In this document: positions 31,510 through 39,770 of the stretch, in pieces
Layout: every line of letters starts with the position of its first letter
Numbering within the stretch: the first letter of the stretch is position 1
Assembly: GCF_024519315.1 (NCBI RefSeq)
Contig: NZ_JANIIC010000017.1
Span: 87,120-151,119 of the forward strand
Direction of reading: 5' to 3'
Source of the DNA: Streptomyces malaysiensis subsp. samsunensis
GTDB lineage: Bacteria > Actinomycetota > Actinomycetes > Streptomycetales > Streptomycetaceae
Length of the DNA stretch: 64,000 nucleotides
Translations under genes and position numbers: made by a program
The notes under the pieces: model-generated
What the model was told of the DNA's origin: nothing
The model's database searches: none
The model's input: the letters and a program-made list of their open reading frames with translations, nothing else

Positions 31510-31541
31510 GGGGTACCCCAGGTGGCGAAATGGGGTACCCC
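31510..31541. promoter_or_regulatory. Twin GGGGTACCCC operator
   Basis: The perfect palindrome GGGGTACCCC occurs at 31510-31519 and 31532-31541, 22 bases apart (two helical turns), in the divergent region between the ATPase gene and the XRE-TPR gene. That geometry suits cooperative binding of a dimeric regulator. Confidence 0.6.
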
Positions 31542-31600
31542 GATCCATGGCGAGATCTACGCTGGACGTCACGCACTTCCCTACACCTCGTGAGCGGCCC

Positions 31601-33148
31601 ATGAGCGAACGTGAAGCCAGGCGCAGCGGATACCCCCTCACCATCCCGGATCGGTTGCTCCACAGCGAGGACATGAAACGGGCTTGCAAGCGGAGGGACT
31701 TCAGCGAGATCTTCCGTCTCGTCAACAGACGAGCCCCGGCGAGCTACGCGGCGATCGCTGCCGCCGTCACCAAGATGACCAGCGCGCGTGTCGGCGACGT
31801 GATCCGAGGCGATCGAGGCATTCGCAGCGTCGCCGTCATGGAACGCATCGCTGATGGACTGGGCATTCCCGGCCACATGCTCGACCTACCCGAGAGGCCA
31901 TGGGAGGGTACCCCGCTACCGGCCGCCGCTGCCCAGAACCAGGCTTACGCTTCCAGTAGCCCAGACGACTCGAACGAACCCCCGTCCTTACCCACAACGG
32001 GGGCGATTCCTGGTCTGCCGATTGTGCACGTGGACCCTTCGAATTCGGCGGACGCGGATGCGCTACCCGAAATCGTTCTGGTTTCGGTGTACGTCGATGG
32101 AAGGGAGCAGATCGTGCCGATAAATCGCCGAGCCCTTCTGGGGCACGCAATTGGTGTCGCCCTGCAAGGAAGCGGACCCCTCCGCGCCGTCAACGCTTCC
32201 GCCGAGATCGTGAGCCCCCGGCCCACCAGACCACACCGACTCCCCGCCGGACGCGGCGAAGCAGCCATCGAGCACTTCCGCGACATGTGGCACACCCTGG
32301 TCAGGGCAGATAACCTCTTCGGCCCGCGTCACGCACTCTCGGGAGTCCATCAGCAGCTCGACATGTTGCAAGGACTTCTGGAGGACAGCCGGGGTGAGCA
32401 CCGGCAGGAGCTGTTGAAGCTCTCGGCCCAGTACGCCGAGTCCGCCGCATGGCTTCACGAGGACTCCATGGACGTGCCTAGCGCGGAGACATGGACGAGC
32501 CGGGCCATGGAATGGGCCATGGAAGCCGGAGATGAAGCCATGCTCTCGTGGACCCTGTTCCGGCGCAGCCAGCTCGCGGCCGGGAAGAAGAACGCAGGCC
32601 AGGCAATCGGCCTTGCGCAGGCCGTACAGCGCCACGAACGCGCACTCACTCACCCAATGAAGGCCGCCGCCATCCAGCAGGAAGCGCAGGGACTTGCCCT
32701 CGACGGGGACGAGGTCGCCTGCCACCGGAAGCTGGACGAGGCCCACGAGTTCGCCGCTATTGCTGAATCCTCCGGTGACGCCCGATCCGGCCACGGGGAT
32801 TTCTGTACGTCCAGCTATATCGAAATCCAGCGCGCGAATTGCTGGCTCAACCTCTCCCGGCCCGACCGGGCAGTCACCACCTTCCAAACCGCACTGGCCG
32901 AACTCCCGGACGTCTACCAGCGCGACCGAACATTCGCCCAGGCGCGGCTCGCCATGGCCTACGTCGGAATCCAGGAGTACGAGCAGGCCGCCGCCGAGGC
33001 CGCAGCCGTTCTCGATGTGGCCTGCGGCTCCGGTTCAGGCCGCACTCTCCAAGAGGCCGTCACGGCGGTCAACGCCCTCGCGGCGGCGAGTAATGTTCCC
33101 GCCGTGCGGGATCTACTCGACGCAGTCAAGGAGAATGCGGGGTTCTGA
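31601..33148 (+). CDS. XRE-family regulator with TPR-like domain
   Basis: A 515-residue protein. An atypical N-terminal helix-turn-helix (about 35-85; ASYAAIAAAVTKMTSARVGD, then SVAVMERIADGLGIPGHMLD) is followed by a Pro/Ser-rich linker, a short beta segment (about 145-175) and a helical TPR-like domain (about 205-510) with Ala-rich paired helices. Such regulators bind a peptide or small ligand through the TPR part. I chose the ATG at 31601; an in-frame ATG at 31547 would add 18 residues and neither has a strong ribosome site. Its stop overlaps the RibD-like start (TGATG), so the two act together. Confidence 0.8.
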   Translation: MSEREARRSGYPLTIPDRLLHSEDMKRACKRRDFSEIFRLVNRRAPASYAAIAAAVTKMTSARVGDVIRGDRGIRSVAVMERIADGLGIPGHMLDLPERPWEGTPLPAAAAQNQAYASSSPDDSNEPPSLPTTGAIPGLPIVHVDPSNSADADALPEIVLVSVYVDGREQIVPINRRALLGHAIGVALQGSGPLRAVNASAEIVSPRPTRPHRLPAGRGEAAIEHFRDMWHTLVRADNLFGPRHALSGVHQQLDMLQGLLEDSRGEHRQELLKLSAQYAESAAWLHEDSMDVPSAETWTSRAMEWAMEAGDEAMLSWTLFRRSQLAAGKKNAGQAIGLAQAVQRHERALTHPMKAAAIQQEAQGLALDGDEVACHRKLDEAHEFAAIAESSGDARSGHGDFCTSSYIEIQRANCWLNLSRPDRAVTTFQTALAELPDVYQRDRTFAQARLAMAYVGIQEYEQAAAEAAAVLDVACGSGSGRTLQEAVTAVNALAAASNVPAVRDLLDAVKENAGF

Positions 33149-34023
33149 TGGCCACGCCAAACGAACTGACGGCCATGCGGCGAGCAATCGCCATCTCTGC
33201 CCAGGGCCTCGGAACGACGAGCCCCAACCCGCCCGTTGGGTGTGTGATCCTCGACCGTGACGGCGTACCGGTCGGCGAGGGGTACCACCTCCGCAAGGGC
33301 GACCATCACGCCGAGGTGAACGCACTCACCGCAGCGGGGGAGCGGGCCGAGGGCGGCACGGCGGTCGTGACTTTGGAGCCCTGCAACCACCACGGCCGGA
33401 CCCCACCGTGCCGCCAGGCACTGATAGACGCCAAGGTCTCCCGCGTCCTGATGGCCGTCATGGACCCCACCTCACGCGGAGAGGGCGGCGCGGCGGTGCT
33501 GGAACAGGCAGGCATTGAGGTAGAGCGCGGCGTCCTGGAGCAGGAAGCGTTGCTTGTCCTCGGCCCGTGGCTGCACTCACTCCGTACGGGCAGGCCGCAC
33601 ATCACCTGGGCGTACACCGCCAGGGCCGACGAGGACGACCAGGATGTGAAGGACCTCCGCCGCATGTACGATCTGGTCATCCGGCGAGACGGGACTATCG
33701 AGGAAGGCGTGCCGGGCGGCCACGGAGAAGACGCATTCCGGGTGCCGTGTGGACCACTCGGTAAAGAGTCAGCGAATGCCGCGCTCAGCTTGGCCGAGTC
33801 CGGCGCACGTTCGGTTCTTATCGAGGGCAGCGAAAACGAAGCGGCAGTTGTGCTCGCCGACTTGGTGGATCGCGTAATCATCGATGTGCCCAGCACCCCA
33901 CCGTCTTCAGTGCCAACGTCAGCAAGCGGGTTGCTTCCGGATGGATTTCGGCTGGAGAATGCTGGGGCTTTCGGTCTGCGGACGCGTCTAGTAGCCAGGC
34001 GAGTAGGCAGCAGAGATCATTAG
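33148..34023 (+). CDS. RibD-like deaminase with reduced reductase domain
   Basis: A 291-residue protein. Residues 1-145 form a complete cytidine-deaminase-fold domain of RibD type: SPNPPVGCVI, zinc and catalytic motif HHAEV, and PCNHHGRTPPC. The C-terminal part starts like the RibD reductase (RPHITWAYTA) but is only about 130 residues and lacks the Gly-rich NADPH region. Only the GARSVLIEGSENEAAVVLAD strand-helix remains clear. The chromosome should carry a normal ribD elsewhere. As cargo coupled to an XRE-TPR regulator it may modify a nucleotide-like metabolite rather than make riboflavin. Base composition is lower in GC than its neighbours. Confidence 0.75.
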   Translation: MATPNELTAMRRAIAISAQGLGTTSPNPPVGCVILDRDGVPVGEGYHLRKGDHHAEVNALTAAGERAEGGTAVVTLEPCNHHGRTPPCRQALIDAKVSRVLMAVMDPTSRGEGGAAVLEQAGIEVERGVLEQEALLVLGPWLHSLRTGRPHITWAYTARADEDDQDVKDLRRMYDLVIRRDGTIEEGVPGGHGEDAFRVPCGPLGKESANAALSLAESGARSVLIEGSENEAAVVLADLVDRVIIDVPSTPPSSVPTSASGLLPDGFRLENAGAFGLRTRLVARRVGSRDH

Positions 34024-34159
34024 TTGCTGCCTGGGTCAACTTCCAAGGGGTGTGATCCCCTAGCCGCAGGGACAGAGGTGGCACAAGTACCATCAGGCTG
34101 CCATCGAATCTATCGGACGTCCAAGCTGACGGGCTTGCCGATTCTCCCCGCCGCATGCC

Positions 34160-34663
34160 CTACTCCCCGACAGCTCCGTCGATCGCTTCACGCAGCAGGT
34201 CAGCATGGCCGTTGTGACGCGCATACTCTTCGATCATGTGCGTAAGGACATAGCGCAGCGAGATGATCTCGCCACGGAACTCCACAGTGTCGTCGAGAGA
34301 CTCGAAGTCGTCCGTAACCGCGCGAGATCCCTGGCACGCCTCCTGCCAGGTCGTGAACGCCTCGGCCACATCGGCATCGTCTACGAGAAATTCGCCGTAG
34401 ACGCCGTCGACATCGGGCCACCGGGGCGTGATCTGTTCCCCCTTAAGCACTCTGCGGAACCAGATGGTCTCGACCACAGCCGCATGCCGGACGAGGCCGA
34501 GGAGCGTCAGCTCCGAGGTGGGAACCGCGCTTCGCTTCAGCAACTCATCAGTCAGACCCTGGCACTTCATGGCTAACGTGGCCCGCTGATAGTCGAGGAA
34601 CGAGGTCAAAGTCATACGTTCGTCGGCCACCTTGGATGGATGTATGCGTCGGTCATCACTCAC
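34160..34663 (-). CDS. DinB/DUF664-like protein
   Basis: A 167-residue four-helix-bundle protein of the DinB/YfiT superfamily (MTLTSFLDYQRATLAMKCQG; ELTLLGLVRHAAVVETIWFR; MIEEYARHNGHADLLREAID). The three His residues expected for metal binding fit VRHAAV, ARHNGHAD. Relatives are thiol-dependent (mycothiol or bacillithiol) transferases or detoxifying enzymes. It is convergent with the RibD-like gene and is the last gene before attR. The substrate is unknown. Confidence 0.8.
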   Translation of the reverse strand: MSDDRRIHPSKVADERMTLTSFLDYQRATLAMKCQGLTDELLKRSAVPTSELTLLGLVRHAAVVETIWFRRVLKGEQITPRWPDVDGVYGEFLVDDADVAEAFTTWQEACQGSRAVTDDFESLDDTVEFRGEIISLRYVLTHMIEEYARHNGHADLLREAIDGAVGE

Positions 34664-34812
34664 CGAGAGATCATCGCAAAGACCGGTTCGTCAGGACACC
34701 GTCAGCCCAGAAGCAGTACGCCAGCCCTTCAACGCTTGAGCGCCGGGCAATTACGTGGCGGAACGCATACGGGACAGCAACAGGCGGACCATAAGGTGCG
34801 AGCTTGAGTCTT

Positions 34813-34835
34813 TGACGGCAACGCTGACGGCAACG
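34813..34835. repeat. Possible integrase arm sites, right end
   Basis: TGACGGCAACG occurs at 34813-34823 and 34825-34835, 12 bases apart. It matches the motif at 23244-23269 inside the left end. Confidence 0.5.
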
Positions 34836-34918
34836 ACGGCACACGACGCCAGCCAACGGGCTGCCACGAGCACCAGGCCGCACCGCCGCCGAGGCCCGCA
34901 CCAGCACCCTGCCCGAAC

Positions 34919-34982
34919 CTACGGATCAAGAGGTTGCAGGTTCGAATCCTGCCGAGCGCGCACCAGCTCAGAGGCCCCTTCC
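34919..34982 (+). repeat. attR of the tRNA-Arg AICE
   Basis: 64 bases identical to attL. It begins in the tRNA-Arg anticodon loop, and the tRNA 5' half is absent here. A 12-bp terminator stem (GAGGCCCCTTCC with GGAAGGGGCCTC at 34990-35001) follows, as at attL. Confidence 0.97.
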
Positions 34983-35042
34983 GATCATCGGAAGGGGCCT
35001 CTGGTGTGTGCGATGACAGTAGCGGTGACAGCAACCGCCTCG
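34983..35042. other. Right flank resembling the integrase-proximal end of an AICE
   Basis: Base for base this flank aligns with 23214-23273. A terminator right arm, then CTCT, then TGACAGTAGCGG and TGACAGCAACCG at the same spacing as the TTGACGG repeats of the left end. No integrase gene follows. It looks like the stub of an older element at the same tRNA. Confidence 0.5.
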
Positions 35043-35271
35043 TCGCCCTTGTCCGACTGCTGTCGGGAGCTGTCCTGCATCCCAGGTCGTGCGCCGAGCC
35101 CCTTTCCGGTTGGTGATCGGACCCGGAACGTCCGGGCGCGGAGACGCGGTGTCAGTGATATGTCGGGGCGGTCGGTCCGATGCCGGTGGATTGTCGGGGG
35201 AGGGGCTGGAGCCTTGCCGGAGAGCCTGCCGGGTGCCCGTCCGGCAGGCGTGCGACAGGCAAGGAAACAGC

Positions 35272-36384
35272 ATGACCACTCACGTCACGATCATCGGTGC
35301 CGGACTTGGCGGCCTTACGCTCGCCCGCGTCCTGCACGTCCATGGCATCCCGGCCACCGTCTACGAGGCGGAGGTCTCTCCGACGGCGCGTTCGCAAGGC
35401 GGGATGCTCGATATCCACGACTACAACGGCCAACTGGCTGTGCAGGCGGCCGGTCTGATGGATGAGTTCCGCAGCATCGTCCTGGAGGGTCGTCAGGCGG
35501 TGCGGGGCCTCGACCGGGAGGGAAACGTCCTGGTCGACGAACCCGACGACGGTACGGGCGGACGCCCTGAGGTGCAGCGCGGCGAGCTGCGGCAGATGCT
35601 GCTCGACTCGCTCCCGGCGGGCACCGTCCGGTGGGGGCACAAGGTCAGCGGTGTTCGTGGCCTTGGCAACGGCCGCCATGAGGTGACCTTCGCGGACGAC
35701 AGCACCGTCGTCACGAGCCTGCTGGTCGGCGCGGATGGCGCGTGGTCACGGGTCCGGCCGGTGCTTTCCACCGCCAGCCCCGTGTACGCCGGTACGTCGT
35801 TCGTCGAGACCTACCTGTTCGACGCCGACACGCGGCACCCCGCTGCCGCGAAGGCGGTCGGTGGCGGGTCGATGTTCGCAGGTGATCAGGGCAAGAGGCA
35901 GATCGGGGCTCAACGAGAGAAAGGCGGGACCCTTCACGTCTACGCGATGCTGTCCGAGCCGCTGGACTGGTTCGGCGGTATCGACTTCGCCGATCCCGCC
36001 GCAGCCGCCGCACAGATCGCGCAGGCGTTCGACGGCTGGGCGACGGAACTCACCGTCCTGATCACCGACAGCGACACCGCACCGGTTTTGCGCCCCCTCT
36101 ACACGCTGCCGGCCGGGCATCGGTGGGACCGGGTGCCAGGGGTGACTTTGGTCGGCGACGCCGCCCACCTCATACCCCCGAACGGCGAGGGCGCCAACCT
36201 GGCCATGCTGGACGGCGCCGAACTCGGCGAGGCCCTCGTCACGCACCCCGGCGACATCGAGACCGCTCTCTCCGCATATGAGCAAGCGATGTTCCCTCGC
36301 AGTGCCGCGCAGCTCGCGACGGCCGAAGACCCTGACAATCCCACGCTCGAGGACGTGATCAAGCTCTTCGCCCGGGACGAGTAG
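35272..36384 (+). CDS. TetX-like FAD-dependent monooxygenase
   Basis: A 370-residue class-A flavoprotein hydroxylase. FAD-binding VTIIGAGLGGLTLARVL lies at the start, Arg in QRGELRQMLL (about 105) and the second FAD motif TLVGDAAHLIPPNGEGANLA (about 292-311). The GDAAHLxPPxGxGxN form and the LDGAELGEAL helix are close to tetracycline-destructase-type enzymes. The actual substrate could be any aromatic or polyketide compound. The ATG at 35272 follows AAGGAAACAG. No regulator or partner adjoins it. Confidence 0.85.
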   Translation: MTTHVTIIGAGLGGLTLARVLHVHGIPATVYEAEVSPTARSQGGMLDIHDYNGQLAVQAAGLMDEFRSIVLEGRQAVRGLDREGNVLVDEPDDGTGGRPEVQRGELRQMLLDSLPAGTVRWGHKVSGVRGLGNGRHEVTFADDSTVVTSLLVGADGAWSRVRPVLSTASPVYAGTSFVETYLFDADTRHPAAAKAVGGGSMFAGDQGKRQIGAQREKGGTLHVYAMLSEPLDWFGGIDFADPAAAAAQIAQAFDGWATELTVLITDSDTAPVLRPLYTLPAGHRWDRVPGVTLVGDAAHLIPPNGEGANLAMLDGAELGEALVTHPGDIETALSAYEQAMFPRSAAQLATAEDPDNPTLEDVIKLFARDE

Positions 36385-36774
36385 ATCTCGTCAGCCGCCG
36401 GATGAGGCCGCCACGGTGACGGTCACTTGGCTCAGGTATCTCGATCGCTCCAGCCGGTCGTCTGCTCTTGTGGGAGTGGGCCGCCGGAGGATGCGTAGTC
36501 CGTATTGCGGTCGGCTGCCCCGGCAGCCAGAACGTTCGACTGCGCGGCGCGGAGGGGAAGTTCGGGCGCGGGGTCGTATCTCGCTGTCGGCTCGCCCTCG
36601 TGTGCTGCCGCTCGTTCATGGGGGCAGCGGGTCGGCAGGCCGGGTGCGGGCGCGGGTGCGTCGAGGAGGCCGTCGTCGTGCCCGTCGGTCGGGGGTAGGG
36701 CGACGCTCGCCGTGGGCGCCGGTGATCGGCCACGGATGGCGGATATATTTTGTGGCTCGATATATTCTCGGCGC
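36385..36774. other. Gene-free stretch before the padR gene
   Basis: No gene is seen. GATATATT occurs at 36742-36749 and 36759-36766, an AT-rich direct repeat directly before the padR start that probably contains its -10 box and a PadR site. Confidence 0.5.
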
Positions 36775-37116
36775 ATGACACGCCGGAACCCGTCCCTGAC
36801 GGAACCGCAGTACTTCATCCTTGCCGCGCTCATGGACGGGCCGTTGCACGGTTACGGCATCATCAAGGCTGCCGAGCGGGCCACCGACGGGCGGCTCCGG
36901 ATCGCTGTCGGCACGCTCTACGGCGCGCTGGAGCGGATGGAGCGGGCCGGGCTGGTGGCCGCCGGCCATGAGGAGATCGTGGACGGGCGGGCGCGGCGCT
37001 ACTACCGGCTCACCGAGGACGGCAGCGCGCTGCTCGGCCGGGAGGCGCTGCGGATGCAGCAGGCCGCGGCCATCGTCATCGGACGCTCGCGGAATGGCGG
37101 AGCGGCCCCGGCATGA
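36775..37116 (+). CDS. PadR-family transcriptional regulator
   Basis: A 113-residue protein with a winged helix (PQYFILAALMDGPLHGYGII; VGTLYGALERMERAGLVAAG; wing DGRARRYYRLTEDG) and a short C-terminal dimerisation helix. The ATG lies only nine bases after a TATATT box, so the transcript may be nearly leaderless. Its stop overlaps the membrane-protein start (ATGA). PadR-plus-membrane-protein pairs are common in Streptomyces, where the second protein is presumably the regulated product. Confidence 0.88.
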   Translation: MTRRNPSLTEPQYFILAALMDGPLHGYGIIKAAERATDGRLRIAVGTLYGALERMERAGLVAAGHEEIVDGRARRYYRLTEDGSALLGREALRMQQAAAIVIGRSRNGGAAPA

Positions 37117-38068
37117 ACCGTTTGCTGCTCGCGGTCCATCCCGAGCCCTACCGTTCCCGGCAGGGGGAGGAGTTGCTGACCTGCCTGGCCGAGGCGTATC
37201 CCGGCCGCTCCTGGCCCCCGCCGCGGGAAGTCGTCGCCTTGGTGCGTGCCGGGATGCAGATCCGCGCCCGTGCCGTCGTCGACGACACCGCCCGGCCGTG
37301 GTGGTTGGACGGCATCCATCTGGCCGCTCTCGTCCTCGCCGCGCTGGCGCTGGTGCCGTATCTCCAGGATGTGTGGCACTGGGCATTGCACATCGATCCC
37401 GGCCGGCATGCCATCGCCTTCCACTTCTCCGGCTGGTACCCGTGGGCGGAAGGGCCCACGCGGCCACGGCTCCTGCCCTACGGGCTGCTTCCGCTGGGCT
37501 GCCTGATCGCCCTGCTGCGCGGTAAGCCGTGGCTCGCGCTGCCGGCCGCGGCGGCGATGATCTACGTCGGTGCCACGTTCAACAGCAATAGGTTCTTCGG
37601 CGACGAGGGCAAGGCGGGCCTGGGCTACTACGGGCTTGGCGCCCCGATAACGGCCCGTGACCTGGTGCTGTCGGGGGCACTGTGCACCGCGTGCGCCGTG
37701 CTGGCGGTCTGCCGTCCCGGCCGGCTGCGGTGCCACTCGTACCGCTGGCTGGTCCCCGTCGTACTCGCCATGTTCGTGGCCGGGGGCCTGCACATCATCT
37801 CCATCAGTCCGGCCTTCCAGCGCGGCCTGTTCGTCCTCGAAGCCGCCGCGCTGATCGCCGCGTGGGTGGCGACGGCCGCCACCGGGGACTACCGGTGGCT
37901 GAACCCGTCGCGGCGGTCGCGTTCATCCGCACGCGGGCGATCGTCAACCAGCCGAACGGGTTCATCCAGTCCCTGCCGGACCTGGTCGTCCTCCTCTTCC
38001 TGATCGCACCCCTCCCGGTCCTGGCGATCACTGCCCAGCGCCGGCAGAGCCGGACGCTCCTCGAATAG
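37113..38068 (+). pseudogene. PadR-linked membrane protein with an apparent frameshift
   Basis: From the ATG at 37113, about 265 residues read well: a soluble N-terminus (MNRLLLAVHPEPYRSRQGEE) and about six membrane helices. After DYRWLNP near 37905 this frame becomes Ser/Arg nonsense and stops at 38003. The -1 frame instead continues as a membrane helix and basic tail (VAAVAFIRTRAIVNQPNGFI, then PDLVVLLFLIAPLPVLAITA) to 38068. One deleted base explains it. It is translationally coupled to padR. Confidence 0.7.
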
Positions 38069-38103
38069 GAGCGGATCCCTGGTGCGGCCTGCCGAGCCTG
38101 TCG

Positions 38104-38146
38104 GCCCACCGCGTGTCAGAAGTGTCCGCCCACCGCGTGTCAGAAG
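38104..38146. repeat. 19-bp tandem repeat
   Basis: GCCCACCGCGTGTCAGAAG occurs at 38104-38122 and 38128-38146, five bases apart, between the membrane protein and the HIT gene. Confidence 0.8.
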
Positions 38147-38311
38147 AGGCGTGCGGCCGCATTGCTCCCCCACGAAGACAGAAGCTCCGCGCGGACGGTA
38201 CGGCTACGGGTCTTGGCTCCGCTGTGCCTCTTGGGGCTCCTGGCGGCGTGCCTGGTCGCTGTCTGCATCCCGTTCAGCTGAGGGGATCGCGTCAACCGAC
38301 GGTCGTCGGTC

Positions 38312-38763
38312 TCAAGCTCTCGGCCGCAATGCCTTGCGCAGGGCGGCCGCTCGGGCGAGGCGCATGTCTCGTGGCGCTTTGTGCAGTTCCGTCTCGGGCA
38401 TGCGGAACGCGTCGCCCTCGAAGCGGGGGATGACATGAATGTGGACGTGGTGAAGTGCCTGACCTGGATGTGGTTGTTCTGCGTGACCGTGCTTCCGGTC
38501 GCCCCGTAGGCGTCTTTCACCGCTGAGGTCACTCTCGCCGTGACCTCGATGAGCTCATGCAGGAGATCAGGGGGTACGTCATGAAGGCCGGTCAGATGTG
38601 ACACGGGCAGGACGAGGGCGTGGCCGGGGTTGTTCGGCCGCTGCTTGAGCGCGGGGACGATGAAGACGCTCTCCGAGCGGTAGGAGACCAAGTCCTCGTC
38701 GATCTCGCGTTGCCCGATACGGCAGAAGGCGCAGTCACTCACCCTGGAGACCTCCGAAGTCAC
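38312..38763 (-). pseudogene. HIT-family nucleotide hydrolase with a one-base deletion
   Basis: Reads normally from the ATG at 38763: CAFCRIGQREIDEDLVSYRS, LKQRPNNPGHALVLPVSH, QNNHI. The frame then breaks. One extra C near 38465 (CACATCC[C]AGG) restores PGQALHHVHIHVIPRFEG with the HxHxHxx catalytic triad and a normal C-terminus ending at 38312. As written the protein has no active site. It should be a ~150-residue AP4A- or AMP-conjugate hydrolase. Pseudogene or miscalled C-run. Confidence 0.8.
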
Positions 38764-38901
38764 CGCACGCCAGCCCTGTCCGGCTGGATCGTCGGCCCGA
38801 TCCGGCTGGATCGATGAGTCTGGCAGGCCGCGGTGCCCAGAGGGGCACCTACGTGTCCGGCTCGGTGGCGTGGCTACCGAGCCGGACCTCGGTTCAATGG
38901 C

Positions 38902-39474
38902 CTATACGGCGGCCGGAGTTCCCCGGGTGGCGGTCCGGTCGGCCATGCCGCCACCGCCGGTGCTCACTCCGCCGCGCGGGGTCCGCGCGCCGTGGCCGTC
39001 GGTCGTGAACTTGCCGTCCCGCAGCTCGAAGCGCTGGGGTGGCGAGCAGCCGATCGCCGGGGTGATCAGCAGGCTCGTGGTGATGGGCGCGGGGTTGGTG
39101 CTCGCCGTCGAGAACTCGCAGATCGCGCCGCGCCCGGTGACCGGGAACCAGAACCAGCTGTCCACCGCGCCGACCCGTACCTCGTCCGACAGCACGAACC
39201 GGCCGTGCTCCCGGGCGAATGCCTTCAGACGGACGGTGGCCCTCAGTGGGTCGACAGTGGACCGGATCGCAGTCAGGGTGAACTTGACGTTCTTGTCGGC
39301 GTCCAGGACCGAGGACGCGATCTGCCTGGTCTCGGCCGCTCGTCCGTCGCTCGGCCGCCCGCCGTGGGCTTCGGTTTCGGTGGGTTCGGCAGGGGCAGCC
39401 AGCATGGCGACGGTCGCCGCGGCGGTGATCAGCACCGAGCTGCCGCGCACGAGCGCGCTCGCTTGTATCGGCAT
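38902..39474 (-). CDS. Secreted protein of unknown function
   Basis: A 190-residue protein. Residues 1-28 are a typical export signal (basic start, hydrophobic run, AAPAEP). The mature part is beta-rich (VKFTLTAIRSTVDPLRATVR; FWFPVTGRGAICEF; SLLITPAIGCSP) with two cysteines that could pair. The tail is Gly/Thr-rich. I recognise no family. The ATG at 39472-39474 follows CTGGGAGGAAAC. Single gene. Confidence 0.65.
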   Translation of the reverse strand: MPIQASALVRGSSVLITAAATVAMLAAPAEPTETEAHGGRPSDGRAAETRQIASSVLDADKNVKFTLTAIRSTVDPLRATVRLKAFAREHGRFVLSDEVRVGAVDSWFWFPVTGRGAICEFSTASTNPAPITTSLLITPAIGCSPPQRFELRDGKFTTDGHGARTPRGGVSTGGGGMADRTATRGTPAAV

Positions 39475-39656
39475 GTTTCCTCCCAGGTGTTCATGCGTGC
39501 CATTCGCGCATGAATGCCACTGTTTTTCTTCCACCTGGCAACGGGAAAAGTGCCTGAATCACCCGTTCGCGTGCGGTGTCACCCGGTCGGAGCCGGACAA
39601 GTGCACCACCGGTCGGTCCCTGTGCTGCTGGGTGCGGCGGGTCCAATGGTGTCGTC

Positions 39657-39692
39657 CACAGCCCCGTGGCGTCCTCACAGCCCCGTGGCGTC
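39657..39692. repeat. 17-bp tandem repeat
   Basis: CACAGCCCCGTGGCGTC at 39657-39673 and 39676-39692, in noncoding DNA. Confidence 0.7.
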
Positions 39693-39770
39693 GTCACACG
39701 GTCGGCGGGAGGGCGCCGGAGAGCCGGCCGCTGGGCTTTCGGGGTGCGGGCGTGCGGGCGACGATCGGGC

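Larger units (their letters stand above)
23150..34982. mobile_element. Complete AICE integrated in tRNA-Arg(ACG)
   Basis: Bounded by identical 64-bp direct repeats (23150-23213 and 34919-34982), giving a unit of 11,769 bp. The repeats start in the tRNA anticodon loop. Gene order from the left: tyrosine integrase, excisionase, HUH replication initiator, DUF2637, FtsK/TraSA, two small proteins, GntR KorSA-like repressor, a structured noncoding region, then cargo. All pSAM2-type functions are present, but the DUF2637 gene carries a frameshift. Confidence 0.95.
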
